A stretch of 64,000 nt of DNA from Bifidobacterium vespertilionis (GCF_008698145.1 NZ_RZNZ01000012.1:43416-107415); one strand, 5' to 3'. Shown: positions 1-8,519, counted from the stretch's first letter. Notes: a model not told the origin generated them from the sequence alone. Made by a program: numbers and translations.

Positions 1-1
1 C

Positions 2-1030
2 GGCGGCACGTTCGATTCGCTGCGCACGCTGCTGCCGCGCTTCGGGGTGACGACCACGTTCGTCGACGACATCAACGACACGAAGCGCATCGAAGCGCTG
101 ATCGCAGGCGACAGCCCGGACGCCCTGGATGCCGAAGGCCGGAACGCCCCGGTGAAGGCGATTTTCGCCGAAACGGTGTCCAATCCGCGCACGGTGATCA
201 CCGATGTGGAGGCGCTCTCCGCCGTGGCCCACCGCAACGGCATCCCGCTGATCGTGGACAACACGCTGCCCACGCCCCACCTGTTCCGGCCCATCGAGCA
301 CGGGGCCGACGTGGTCGTCTACTCGGCCACCAAGGCCCTTGGCGGGCACGGCAACGCGATCGGCGGCATCGTGACGTCCGGCGACTCCTTCGACTGGGCG
401 AACGGCCGCTATCCGCAGTTCACCGAGCCGGAATTCATCCTGGGCGAGGCGGCCGGTCGCGCGCCGCGCAGTTTCGTCGACGCCGCCGGACCGCTGGCGT
501 ATATCCGCCGGCTGCGACTCAAGTACCTGCGACTCACCGGCGCGGTGCTTGGGCCCTTCGAGGCGTACCAGCAGCTGCTGGGCCTTGAGACGCTGGGCGA
601 GCGCGTGTCCAAGGAGACCGCGTCGGCCAAAACGGTGGCCGACTGGCTCTCCCGCCGCGATCATGTGACGGCCGTGCACTACACCGGCCTGCCCTATGGG
701 CCGCAGCGCGCGCTGGCCGACCGGCTGTTCCCTCTCGGTGTGGGATCCGTGCTCTCCTTCGAGCTGGAGGGCGACGACGCGGCCGATCAGACCGCGCGGG
801 CCAAGGAGCTCATCGATCACGTGCGGCTGTTCAGCTACCTCGCGAACATCGGCGATGTGCGCTCGCTGATCGTGGACCCGGCGAACATCACCCACCGCGA
901 ATTCACGCCTGCGGCCCGCGCGAAGGTGGGGATCACCCCCGGTCTGATCCGCCTGTCCATCGGCCTTGAGGATCCGCGCGATCTGATCGCCGACCTCGAC
1001 CAGGCGTTCGACGCCGCCTATCTGGCCTGA
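2..1030 (+). CDS. metY: O-acetylhomoserine sulfhydrylase, 5' end outside the window
   Basis: A pyridoxal-phosphate enzyme of the Cys/Met-metabolism family that makes homocysteine from O-acetylhomoserine and sulfide in the cytoplasm. The reading frame is open from base 2 (GGTFDSLRTLLPRFG), upstream of the first internal GTG at 47, so the gene starts before the window; about 342 residues are visible and roughly 90-100 are missing compared with the usual 425-450. The PLP lysine is in YSATKALGGHG (about residue 111 of the visible part). The C-terminal stretch FSYLANIGDVRSLIVDPANITH is typical of the O-acetylhomoserine branch rather than of cystathionine gamma-synthase. It converges with a nitrate/sulfonate-type ABC importer operon, which would fit a sulfur-assimilation locus; that link is inferred. 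Confidence 0.85.
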   Translation, partial: GGTFDSLRTLLPRFGVTTTFVDDINDTKRIEALIAGDSPDALDAEGRNAPVKAIFAETVSNPRTVITDVEALSAVAHRNGIPLIVDNTLPTPHLFRPIEHGADVVVYSATKALGGHGNAIGGIVTSGDSFDWANGRYPQFTEPEFILGEAAGRAPRSFVDAAGPLAYIRRLRLKYLRLTGAVLGPFEAYQQLLGLETLGERVSKETASAKTVADWLSRRDHVTAVHYTGLPYGPQRALADRLFPLGVGSVLSFELEGDDAADQTARAKELIDHVRLFSYLANIGDVRSLIVDPANITHREFTPAARAKVGITPGLIRLSIGLEDPRDLIADLDQAFDAAYLA

Positions 1031-1033
1031 AAA

Positions 1034-1083
1034 CAGAATCGTTCCAACCTGCGCACCCGAAATCGCAGGTTGGAACGATTCTG
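1034..1083. repeat. Perfect 20-bp inverted repeat, dyad unit 1
   Basis: Arms at 1034-1053 and 1064-1083 are perfect inverted copies built on CGTTCCAACCTGCG, with a 10-nt centre. It begins three bases after the metY stop codon, so it could act as a transcription terminator, although no T-run follows on the plus strand. A second copy starts exactly 83 bp further on. Confidence 0.85.
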
Positions 1084-1098
1084 TATGTTGTGCTGTGA

Positions 1099-1112
1099 TG
1101 TGAGCGCTCACA
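1099..1112. promoter_or_regulatory. Perfect 14-bp palindrome TGTGAGCGCTCACA
   Basis: A perfect palindrome between the two dyad units, in a gap between converging genes. The sequence equals the core of the idealised symmetric lac operator and looks like LacI/GalR-family or CRP-like half-sites. No start codon lies nearby, so a classical operator role is doubtful. What is seen is the symmetry only. Confidence 0.35.
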
Positions 1113-1116
1113 ACCG

Positions 1117-1166
1117 CAGAATCGTTCCAATCCGCGCCGAAGTGGGCGCAGGTTGGAACGATTCTG
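1117..1166. repeat. Inverted repeat, dyad unit 2
   Basis: Arms at 1117-1136 and 1147-1166, again around a 10-nt centre; the left arm carries two changes from unit 1 and the right arm is identical. The centre sequence differs completely from unit 1, while arm length, centre length and orientation are kept. Confidence 0.85.
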
Positions 1167-1205
1167 CAGTTGGCGAAGGTTGTGGCGGAGGTGCCGCAAC
1201 CTCAC

Positions 1206-2027
1206 TCAGTGCTCGTGCACGTCGAAGTGCAGCTTGGTGAGCAGCGTCTTGCGGTAGCCCAGGAAGGCGTCGGATACGCGATCGCGCTCGGGCAGATCGA
1301 TCGGCACGATCTCCTTGATGTGCCCCGGCCTCGGGCTCATGATCACCACTCGGTTGCCCAGATAGATCGCCTCGTCCACATCGTGCGTGACCAGCACCAT
1401 CGTCATGTGGTACTGCTCCCACAGGTCCAGCAGGCGATCCTGCAGATCGGCGCGCGTGAACGAATCCAAGGCGCCCATCGGCTCGTCGAGCAGCAGCACC
1501 TCGGGGTGGTCGATCAGCGCGCGTGCGATCGCCACGCGCTGGGCCATGCCGCCGGAGATCTGATGCGGATAGGCGTGCTCGAAGCCGGTCAGGCCCACCT
1601 TGGCAAGGTAATCGTCCACCTCTCCGGCATGCTCGCGGTACTTGCCCTGCGCCTTGAGCCCGAACGCCACATTCTCGCGCACGGTGAGCCACGGGAACAG
1701 GCTGCCCTGCTGGAACACGTAGCCGCGCTCGGGATTCGGCGCCTCGATCGGCCGGCCCTTGAACGTCACGGAGCCCTGCTGCGGCTTGTCCAATCCGGCG
1801 ATCAGGCGCAGCAGCGTCGTCTTGCCGCAGCCCGACGGGCCGATGATCGACACCAGCTCGCCTGGCCGCACGTCTAGGCTCACATCGCTCAACGCCTGCA
1901 CGCGCTGGCCGTTCGGACTCGTGAAATCGCGCTCCACATGGCTGATGCTCAGCAGAGGTGCCTGCGCGCCCGGATCGTCCGTCACCGTGCCCGCCTGTGC
2001 CTGTGCGCTCGTTGCGATCGTGCTCAT
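1206..2027 (-). CDS. ABC transporter ATPase, nitrate/sulfonate/taurine type
   Basis: A 273-residue cytoplasmic ATPase that powers the permease encoded just upstream on the same strand. Visible motifs are Walker A GPSGCGKTT (about residues 63-71), Q-loop FQQGSLFPW (about 105), signature ISGGMAQRV (about 157), Walker B VLLLDEPMGALD (about 177) and the switch histidine in VTHDVDEA. The insertion-free layout and GSLFPW loop match the SsuB/TauB/NrtD family. The start ATG overlaps the permease stop codon by ATGA, indicating translational coupling. The imported substrate cannot be read from the ATPase; neighbouring metY makes a sulfonate or another sulfur compound plausible, but nitrate, thiamine precursors or riboflavin-like substrates are not excluded. 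Confidence 0.9.
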   Translation of the reverse strand: MSTIATSAQAQAGTVTDDPGAQAPLLSISHVERDFTSPNGQRVQALSDVSLDVRPGELVSIIGPSGCGKTTLLRLIAGLDKPQQGSVTFKGRPIEAPNPERGYVFQQGSLFPWLTVRENVAFGLKAQGKYREHAGEVDDYLAKVGLTGFEHAYPHQISGGMAQRVAIARALIDHPEVLLLDEPMGALDSFTRADLQDRLLDLWEQYHMTMVLVTHDVDEAIYLGNRVVIMSPRPGHIKEIVPIDLPERDRVSDAFLGYRKTLLTKLHFDVHEH

Positions 2028-3208
2028 TTGATCAGTCCCTTTTGCCAGCGCAGCACATGGCCGCGCACCAATTCGATGAGTTTCATGATCAGCGAGAACA
2101 GCACGGCCATCACCACGATCGCCGTGAGGATCTCGTTGTAGGCCGACCACGATTTCGCCTGATCGATGTAGTAGCCCAGACCGCCCGGCTGGCCCATCAT
2201 CTCGGAGATCACGAGCGTGAGGAACGACAGGCTGTTGGCCATGCCGATGCCGGTGAAGATGCTCGGCATGGCGTTCGGAATGGCCACGTGGAACAGGATG
2301 TACGGGGTGTCCGCGCCCAGCGTGCGCGAGGCCTCGATCAGCATCTTCGGCGTGCTCTGGATGCCCTGGGCCGTCAGGAACGCCACCGGGAACCAGGAGC
2401 AGATGACCAGCAGGAACATCGCCGCGATGAACGGGGTGGGCATGAGCGTGAGCGCGAACGGCATCCACGCCACGGCCGGGATCACGCCGGTGATCTTGAG
2501 CACCGGGAACACCCAGTAGTAGGCGCGCGCGAACCAGCCGATGATCACGCCGGTCACCACGCCCAGGAACACGCCCACGATGAATCCGGCCGCGAACAGG
2601 CGGACCGAATAGAACGTGTTGAGCGCGATGTAGTCGCCGTCCGTGAGGAACGGTTCGATCACCTTCGACGGTCCCGGAAAGAACGGCTGGGGGAGCGTCT
2701 GCAGCTTGGTGCCGGTCACGTCCCACACGGCCAGTGCGAGGCCCGCGGCGAACCGGAACTGGGCGCGCTCGCGGAACCGGGCCACGTCCGCAGGCCCGCG
2801 GCGGGCGTCCACCACGCCGATGACCACGTACAGCAGCGCGAGGATGACCAGCAGCGCGCGGTACGCCTCCTCGCCGTTGAGCAGGAAGATCCACAGCTGG
2901 CCCTGCTCGAATTCGACGGGCTTGACCTGCGGGAAGAACACGTTGACGAGCGCGGCGATCAGGAATCCGGCCGCGGTGAAGGCCACGGTCAGCGGGTAGG
3001 GGAGCGCGCGGCGGGCGGGGCGGTCGGCCTGTGCGTCGGTGGCCGGCAAGGTTGCGGCGGCGGTTGGCTGATCGGTGGCTGCGGCTGGTTCGGCGGGCCC
3101 TGTCTGCCCGGCCGCATTGGGCGTGGCCGCGGTCTTGGTTGCGGTTTTGGTTGCGGGCGTGGCTCGCCCGCGTGCCTGCGCGGCGAATTCGGTGATGGTG
3201 GTGGTCAT
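2024..3208 (-). CDS. ABC transporter permease, nitrate/sulfonate type
   Basis: A 394-residue inner-membrane component of a binding-protein-dependent importer. About 70 N-terminal residues are Ala/Thr/Pro-rich and precede the first membrane span, a longer tail than is usual for SsuC/TauC permeases (about 250-270 residues). The cytoplasmic EAA-type coupling loop is visible as EASRTLGADTPYILFHVAIP near the C-terminal third. The start chosen is the ATG of MTTTITEF, preceded by GAAAGGAACGC; the frame stays open 18 codons further upstream. It overlaps the downstream ATPase gene by four bases and lies about 105 bp after the binding-protein gene, so all three look co-transcribed. Confidence 0.88.
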   Translation of the reverse strand: MTTTITEFAAQARGRATPATKTATKTAATPNAAGQTGPAEPAAATDQPTAAATLPATDAQADRPARRALPYPLTVAFTAAGFLIAALVNVFFPQVKPVEFEQGQLWIFLLNGEEAYRALLVILALLYVVIGVVDARRGPADVARFRERAQFRFAAGLALAVWDVTGTKLQTLPQPFFPGPSKVIEPFLTDGDYIALNTFYSVRLFAAGFIVGVFLGVVTGVIIGWFARAYYWVFPVLKITGVIPAVAWMPFALTLMPTPFIAAMFLLVICSWFPVAFLTAQGIQSTPKMLIEASRTLGADTPYILFHVAIPNAMPSIFTGIGMANSLSFLTLVISEMMGQPGGLGYYIDQAKSWSAYNEILTAIVVMAVLFSLIMKLIELVRGHVLRWQKGLIK

Positions 3209-3313
3209 ATGCGTTCCTTTCAACGCGAAGGTTCCGGTTCCCGCGCGGGGAGCCGGAACCATCTGGCTATCGGGGCAGTCGGTGTGCGAATGCGCGATCG
3301 GGCGCGCCCGTCA

Positions 3314-4375
3314 TCAGTGCTCGACGTCCTTGTAGATCTGCTTGGCGAAGCCGGCGGTGTCTCCGGTCTCCAGGAAGCCGATCTTCTTCAGACCGTCCAC
3401 GAAGTAGTTCACGTCGTCCTCGATGATCTTGTTCTCGTCCGTCTGGACCGAGTAGTCGTAGTCCTTGAGCAGCTTCGTGGCCAGCTCCTGATCGGTGATG
3501 GAGGAGTAGTTCTTCTCGGCGATGATCTTCGCGGCGTCCTCGGGGTTCTGCGCGATGTAGTCGCGGGCTTTGTCGAGGGCGCGCAGGATGGCGGCCATCT
3601 CATCGGGCTTCTCCTCGATGATCTTGTTGGAGCCGTAAAGGAAGCAGCAGAAGCGCTTGGCGAACTTCGGGTCGGAGCCCAGGTCGAAGACGATGTCCAC
3701 GGTGCCCTTCTGCTCCTGGATGGTGGGCAGCGGGTCCCACAGGGCGGCGGCATCGATCTGGCCCTTCTGCAGGGCCTCGAACTCCAGGCTGGCGTCGTCG
3801 TACGGCAGGTACTTCACGTCGCCGTTCTTCGGATCGACGTTCAGGCCGGCGTCGCCCAGCCACAGGTTGGCGGCCATGTACGGGGTGCCGCCGATCTCGT
3901 CCACGCCGATCGTCTTGCCCTTGAGATCGGCCGCGGTCTTGATGTTGGAGCCCTTCTTGACGGCGATCTTGATGCATCCCTTGTGCAGGGCGCCCACGAC
4001 GCTCGTCTTCACGCCCTTCTCGATGGACGGGAAGAACTGGAAGTCGCCGTTGGTGACCGGGAAACGGCCGGTGTCCAGACCCACCTTGCGGGTCTCCGCG
4101 TCGGCCGTGACCAGCTTCGCGTCGATGCCCTCCTCCTTGAAGAAGCCTTTCTCCAGGGCGATGGCGATGGGGGAACTGCACAGCGAGCTCGACTTCGGGA
4201 ACTCGACGGTGCCATATTTATAGCCCTCGGTCGCCACGGAATTGGCACCCGCCTCGGCCTTGGCGTCGGCGGCGGAATTCGAGGTGGTTACGCCACAGGC
4301 ATCGAAGGCCAATACGGCGATCAGCACGCCGAAAATGGCCGTTCCCTTTGCGATAATGCCATGTTTGGAAAGCAT
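3314..4375 (-). CDS. ABC transporter substrate-binding lipoprotein, NMT1/SsuA-like
   Basis: A 353-residue extracytoplasmic solute-binding protein for the adjacent permease and ATPase. The N-terminus has a hydrophobic signal (IFGVLIAVLAF) ending in a lipobox-like DAC, with Asp at -2, which is unusual because small residues are the rule there. The mature part shows the NMT1/SsuA features: IALEKGFFKEEGIDAKLV, the DLKGKTIGV segment and DAAALWDPLP. A strong ribosome-binding site, GGGGAGGAG, precedes the ATG. It is the first gene of the operon, reads divergently from the amino-acid permease gene, and shares with it a 420-bp control region that holds a palindrome. Substrate unknown; a sulfonate or similar is an inference from context. 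Confidence 0.87.
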   Translation of the reverse strand: MLSKHGIIAKGTAIFGVLIAVLAFDACGVTTSNSAADAKAEAGANSVATEGYKYGTVEFPKSSSLCSSPIAIALEKGFFKEEGIDAKLVTADAETRKVGLDTGRFPVTNGDFQFFPSIEKGVKTSVVGALHKGCIKIAVKKGSNIKTAADLKGKTIGVDEIGGTPYMAANLWLGDAGLNVDPKNGDVKYLPYDDASLEFEALQKGQIDAAALWDPLPTIQEQKGTVDIVFDLGSDPKFAKRFCCFLYGSNKIIEEKPDEMAAILRALDKARDYIAQNPEDAAKIIAEKNYSSITDQELATKLLKDYDYSVQTDENKIIEDDVNYFVDGLKKIGFLETGDTAGFAKQIYKDVEH

Positions 4376-4796
4376 TGTTTCTCCTCCCCATATCGTTCCA
4401 TGACATGCGTTGAATACACGTATCCCATAGGGCGATTGTTTGTTTTGTGAATAGGCGTTATATGCACACGCATATAACGCATGAGATCCCTTCTGTGTAT
4501 TCCACTGCGGTTCGCCGATTGTGGCCTACGATCCGTTCCCCTTGTGGAATTGATTTCAGCATACTCCTCGCTTGGAACGCGGAAGGTTGATTTTCATGAA
4601 CTCGTATTCGTCATAATGGATACCCGCGTATCGAGCGCGGTTATACCTTTTCGTGAGGCGGCTGGTTTTCCGCTGCTTGGTTTTCCGTCCGTCTGCCCCC
4701 TTCCCCATCCGCCGTCGCTCGCGTATACTATTCGGGGCCCATGGCCGGGTTCAGGGCCCGTTGCGGGGCCGCCAGCACGCCAGTCGGAGGAAATGC
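4376..4796. promoter_or_regulatory. Divergent control region with a 10-bp inverted repeat at 4455-4480
   Basis: This 421-bp gap separates the ABC-importer operon (leftward) from the amino-acid permease (rightward). It contains a perfect inverted repeat, GCGTTATATG at 4455-4464 and its complement at 4471-4480, with a 6-nt centre, in the middle of locally AT-rich sequence. A weak leftward promoter, TTCACA with a 16-nt spacer to TATGGG, can be drawn just beside the repeat. The layout suggests one regulator binding between two divergent promoters. The rest of the gap shows no other structure to me. Confidence 0.5.
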
Positions 4797-6347
4797 ATGA
4801 ATCACAGCCAGTCGGGGCATGAGCCGGGACGCGAACCGGAGGAACAATCGACGCGGGACGACCACGGCCACAGCCAGGACCACGATCGCGCTCAGGGCCA
4901 TGGCAGCGCTCAGGCCCACAATCCCAATCAGGCCCACGATCACAATCGGGCCCACGATCATGCCCTGCACACCAATCTGAAGCGCGGCATGGAATCGCGC
5001 CACCTGCAGATGATCTCCCTGGGCGGCGTGATCGGCACGGGCCTGTTCCTGAGCTCCGGCTACACGATCCAGCAGGCCGGGCCCATCGGCACGATCCTCG
5101 CGTACGGCATCGGCGCGCTGATCGTGTACCTCGTCATGCTCACGCTGGGCGAACTGTCGGTCGCCATGCCCGTCACCGGATCGTTCCACGTCTACGCGGA
5201 CAAGTTCATCGGGCCGGCCACCGGCTTCGTGGTCGCCATCCAGTACTGGCTCACCTGGACCGTGGCGCTCGGCTCCGAATTCACCGCCGCGGGCCTGCTC
5301 ATGCAGCGATGGTTCCCCGAAACGCCCACATGGATATGGTCGGCCGCGTGCATCGTGCTGATCTTCACCGCGAACGCCCTGTCCGTGCGCTTCTTCGCCG
5401 AGGCCGAATTCCTGTTCGCGAGCATCAAGGTGTTCGCCATCTGCGCGTTCATCGCCATCGGCCTGCTCGCCATCTTCGGGATCATCCCCATCGCCGGCTA
5501 CACGCATGCGCCGCTGTTCGGAAACCTCGTCAAGGACGGCATCTTCCCCAACGGCTTCATGCCGGTGTTCGCCACCATCCTCACCGTCAACTTCGCGTTC
5601 TCCGGCACCGAGCTGATCGGCGTGACCGCCGGCGAGACGCGCGACCCGGAAACCGCCGTGCCCAAGGCCATCCACACCACGCTGTGGCGACTCGTCCTCT
5701 TCTTCATCGGCTCGATCACCGTGATGTGTGCGCTCATCCCGTGGCGCGAGGCGGGCGTGGGGGAGAGCCCGTTCGTGCTCGTGTTCAATTCGATCGGCAT
5801 CCCGTACGCCGGCGACATCATGAACTTCGTGGTGCTCACGGCCGTGCTCTCCGCCTCCAACTCCGGCCTGTACGCCTCCACGCGCATGGTGTGGTCGATG
5901 GGCAACGAGGGCATGATCCCGCGCTGGTTCGCCAAGACCAACCGCCGGGGCGTGCCGATGCTGGCCCTGTGCGCGGCCATGGCCGGCGGTCTGCTCGCGC
6001 TGCTGTCGTCGGTGATCGCCGCCTCCACCGTCTACCTGGTCCTGGTGGCCCTCTCCGGCCTGTCCGCGGTGGTGGTGTGGATCGCGATCGCCTACTGCCA
6101 GATCGTGTTCCGGCGTCGATGGCTTGCCTCGGGCCATACCGTGGAGGAGCTCAAATACCGCACGCCGGGCTACCCGTGGGTCTCCTGGGCGGCCTTCGCG
6201 CTGTGCACGGCCTCGTTCATTCTGGTGGTGTTCGACGAGTCGCAGCGGTTTGCGCTGGTGGCCGAGCTGGTGTTCATCGTGGCGTGCTACGCGGTGTACT
6301 TCCTCACGGCCAAGTTGCGCAAACCCCGTGCGGATTGGCAGCGCTGA
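4797..6347 (+). CDS. Amino-acid permease, resembles S-methylmethionine permease MmuP; His-rich N-terminus
   Basis: A 516-residue APC-superfamily permease with about 12 membrane spans. From memory it follows E. coli MmuP (YkfD) closely: [60 protein letters not shown] and [14 protein letters not shown] all occur in order, so S-methylmethionine uptake is the leading guess; another amino acid is possible. The start is the ATG preceded by CGGAGG with 6 nt spacing. Residues about 10-62 form a hydrophilic extension rich in His, Asp, Gln and Ala that MmuP lacks; it might bind metal. No homocysteine methyltransferase gene (mmuM) is in view. It is transcribed away from the ABC-importer operon. Confidence 0.82.
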   Translation: MNHSQSGHEPGREPEEQSTRDDHGHSQDHDRAQGHGSAQAHNPNQAHDHNRAHDHALHTNLKRGMESRHLQMISLGGVIGTGLFLSSGYTIQQAGPIGTILAYGIGALIVYLVMLTLGELSVAMPVTGSFHVYADKFIGPATGFVVAIQYWLTWTVALGSEFTAAGLLMQRWFPETPTWIWSAACIVLIFTANALSVRFFAEAEFLFASIKVFAICAFIAIGLLAIFGIIPIAGYTHAPLFGNLVKDGIFPNGFMPVFATILTVNFAFSGTELIGVTAGETRDPETAVPKAIHTTLWRLVLFFIGSITVMCALIPWREAGVGESPFVLVFNSIGIPYAGDIMNFVVLTAVLSASNSGLYASTRMVWSMGNEGMIPRWFAKTNRRGVPMLALCAAMAGGLLALLSSVIAASTVYLVLVALSGLSAVVVWIAIAYCQIVFRRRWLASGHTVEELKYRTPGYPWVSWAAFALCTASFILVVFDESQRFALVAELVFIVACYAVYFLTAKLRKPRADWQR

Positions 6348-6434
6348 GGCCGATTCTCCCTCGGGCCGGGGTACCGTGACCTTTATGGGACGGCGTTGGT
6401 GACCGGGCTGTGAACCGGCGCGGAAGGCGGGACT

Positions 6435-6983
6435 ATGGATCAGGGAGCTTCAAGTCAGGGAACTTCAGGTCAAGGCCAGCGGGATCGTTCGCGGCGGGCC
6501 GCATATGGGAAGGCTCTGGCCGTGTTGCTGGCGGCCGTGCTGGCGACGATCGCGGGCTTCGGGCTCTGGTCGCATTTCCGGCAGGCGGACACCAGCCATA
6601 CGGTCATCGGGATCTCCGACAGCACCAAATTCACGCGCGCCCAGTTGGACGATGCCGGCGCCGTGCTGCTCAAGGACAAGCGATCGTACAAGGGGTGCAC
6701 GATCGACCGCATTTCCTACGATGAGCAGTGGTCCGACGACCGATTGGGCGACGAGTGGCGCTCTGTGGAGGACAATCCGGGTTCCGGCTCCTCGTTCCAT
6801 TCGGCGATCGCCCAATACGGCATGGACAAGGTGCTCATCTTCCGCTCCGACTTCACCTGCAACGACGCGTCCGACAAGGGGTTCAGCACCGGCACCACCG
6901 CCGGCTGGGAGGACTTGCTCGCATGGGCGCCGGCAGACGCGAAGGCCGATCGCGGCTGGGTGTGGATCGACGGCGGGTTCTAG
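6435..6983 (+). CDS. Membrane-anchored protein of unknown function
   Basis: 182 residues. After a short polar Gln/Ser/Gly-rich N-terminus there is one hydrophobic segment (about residues 26-46, ALAVLLAAVLATIAGFGLW), and the remainder is polar, so a single-span protein with an external C-terminal domain is likely. The domain has two cysteines (YKGCTIDRI and FTCNDASD) that could pair outside the cell, and ends in GWVWIDGGF. GGAAGGCGGG precedes the ATG. I do not recognise the family. It lies 87 bp after the permease gene on the same strand and could be read through from it. Confidence 0.7.
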   Translation: MDQGASSQGTSGQGQRDRSRRAAYGKALAVLLAAVLATIAGFGLWSHFRQADTSHTVIGISDSTKFTRAQLDDAGAVLLKDKRSYKGCTIDRISYDEQWSDDRLGDEWRSVEDNPGSGSSFHSAIAQYGMDKVLIFRSDFTCNDASDKGFSTGTTAGWEDLLAWAPADAKADRGWVWIDGGF

Positions 6984-7144
6984 CGGGAATTCGGCGCGCG
7001 GCGCGTGGCTGTGCGGTGTGGCGGCTGGCTTCGCGGTGGCTCGCTTTCGCGGTGCGGCGGATGGCTGCACCGCGGAGGGCTCTGCGGACTTCGCGGCGGC
7101 GAGTTTAGCGTTCTGCTGTCTGCTGTCTGCTCCGCCAGACATCC

Positions 7145-7792
7145 GATCTGCTCATTCTGACCCCGCCCGCTCGCAGAATGAGCAAATCCATTGCGGTGGG
7201 GCTCTGATTCATGCCGCAAGCCATCGGATCTGCTCATTCTGCGATTTCATGGGCATAAAGTGAGCAAATCTGATGTGGCAAGTGGCTTGTGCAGGCTTGT
7301 GCGGTCTGCTGGGCATCAGATTTGCTCACTTTGAGTCCGGTTATCCATAGAATGAGCGAATCCGATGCGGTAGGGCCTGTATTCGTGCCGTAGGGCATCC
7401 GATTTGCTCATTCTGCGTTTTCGCGGGCATAAAGTGAGCAAATCTGATGTGGCGGTGGGCTGGCGCGGGCCGTAGGGTATCGAATTCGCTCACTTTGCGA
7501 TGCGTCTGGTGCAGGATGAGCAGATTTGATGCGGTGGGTGGCTGATTCAGGGCGCAGGACATCCGATTTGCTCGTTCTGGTCCTGTCCGCTTGCATAATG
7601 AGCAAATCTGATGCGGCAAGTGGCTTGTGCAGGCTTGTGCAGGCTTGTGCGGTCTGCTGGGCATCAGATTTGCTCACTTTGAGTCCGGTTATCCATAGAA
7701 TGAGCGAATCCGATGCGGTAGGGCCTGTATTCGTGCCGTAGGGCATCTGATCTGCTCATTCTGCGTTTTCGTGGGCGCAAAGTGAGCGGATC
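7145..7792. repeat. Phased dyad array A, eight 44-bp units
   Basis: This 848-bp gap between converging genes is filled by eight units. Each unit has a left arm like GATTTGCTCATTCTG, a 14-nt variable centre and a right arm like CAGAATGAGCAAATC. Unit starts are 7145, 7227, 7319, 7401, 7483, 7565, 7667 and 7749, so steps are 82, 92, 82, 82, 82, 102 and 82 bp. The longer steps come with extra copies of a 10-bp word (GCAGGCTTGT) or similar. Outside the 15-bp core the symmetry often extends to GCATCG/CGATGC. Units 3 and 7 lie in a direct duplication of about 110 bp. No gene is visible in the gap. Confidence 0.9.
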
Positions 7793-7831
7793 GGATGCGA
7801 TGGCACGGGCGGCGGACTGCGAAGCCGGGCG

Positions 7832-8437
7832 CTAGTTGTCCCGCTGGCTGATGAGCAGCAGGATGCCGGCGATCACGCTGCAGAAGATCAGATCGCACAC
7901 GGCGAAACCGGTCGTATTGCGCCGCTCGCCCTGGTACAGCCGCCAGCTGTGCACGGTCATCGGGATCATCCACGCCAGCGGGATGATGAGCCAGCAGGCG
8001 CCGATCGTACTCAGCACGTTGAGCACGAATGCCGCGAGTCGCAGATTGCGATCGGATTCCGACATGTAGTAGCCGGCGGGCGTTGGAATGCCGTATGCCG
8101 GGCCGGAGCCGTAGTTCGGGGCGTAGGGCTGCGGGTTGCCGTAGCCGCCAGCCGCAGGATTCGGCTGTGCGTAGGGCTGCTGCGCGTAGTTCGGCTGGCT
8201 GTAGTCCGCCTGCGCATAGTCGGACTGGGTGTTCGCGCTTTGGCCGGCGTCGAACGGGTTGGTCTGCCCGGTCTGGTCGGTCTGCGAGATGGGCTGTGCG
8301 GCTGACTGTGAAGCCGTTGCGGCGGGCGCCGGCGCATAGTTGTCGGTCCACTGGTTGCCGTCCCACCAGCGCAACTGCGTGGGATGCACCGGGTCTCCGG
8401 CGGGATCCGGGTACCAACCGGGCTGTGCGTCGGCCAT
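7832..8437 (-). CDS. DUF2510-domain membrane protein
   Basis: 201 residues. The N-terminus carries the DUF2510 signature GWYPDPAGDP...LRWWDGNQWT (residues about 6-31), a motif common in actinobacterial membrane proteins. A linker of about 90 residues rich in Gln, Ala, Tyr, Pro and Asn follows, then hydrophobic segments near residues 130-160 and 175-196, so the protein is anchored by its C-terminal half. The start ATG has AAGGAGAT at good spacing. Function is unknown for the family. It converges with the single-span protein gene, with repeat array A between them. Confidence 0.8.
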   Translation of the reverse strand: MADAQPGWYPDPAGDPVHPTQLRWWDGNQWTDNYAPAPAATASQSAAQPISQTDQTGQTNPFDAGQSANTQSDYAQADYSQPNYAQQPYAQPNPAAGGYGNPQPYAPNYGSGPAYGIPTPAGYYMSESDRNLRLAAFVLNVLSTIGACWLIIPLAWMIPMTVHSWRLYQGERRNTTGFAVCDLIFCSVIAGILLLISQRDN

Positions 8438-8519
8438 ATGATCTCCTTGATCGTCGAAATCTTGTTCACTTTCAACAATACCGCCGGTGGAGGTGTTTTT
8501 CAGAGGTCAGAGGTGTTTT

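Noticed and set aside
1958..4450. An 830-codon open frame on the plus strand across the ABC-importer genes, and similar long frames opposite ilvB, lacZ, ffh, rph and the methionine-permease gene
   Set aside because: These are antisense shadows of strongly supported genes in GC-rich DNA. Their translations are rich in Arg, His, Gly and Ala without domains or conserved motifs.
7145..7792. Series of rho-independent terminators
   Set aside because: The hairpins have 14-nt centres, no T-runs, and occur many times in a row at constant distance, also between divergent genes (array C), where termination would not be needed.
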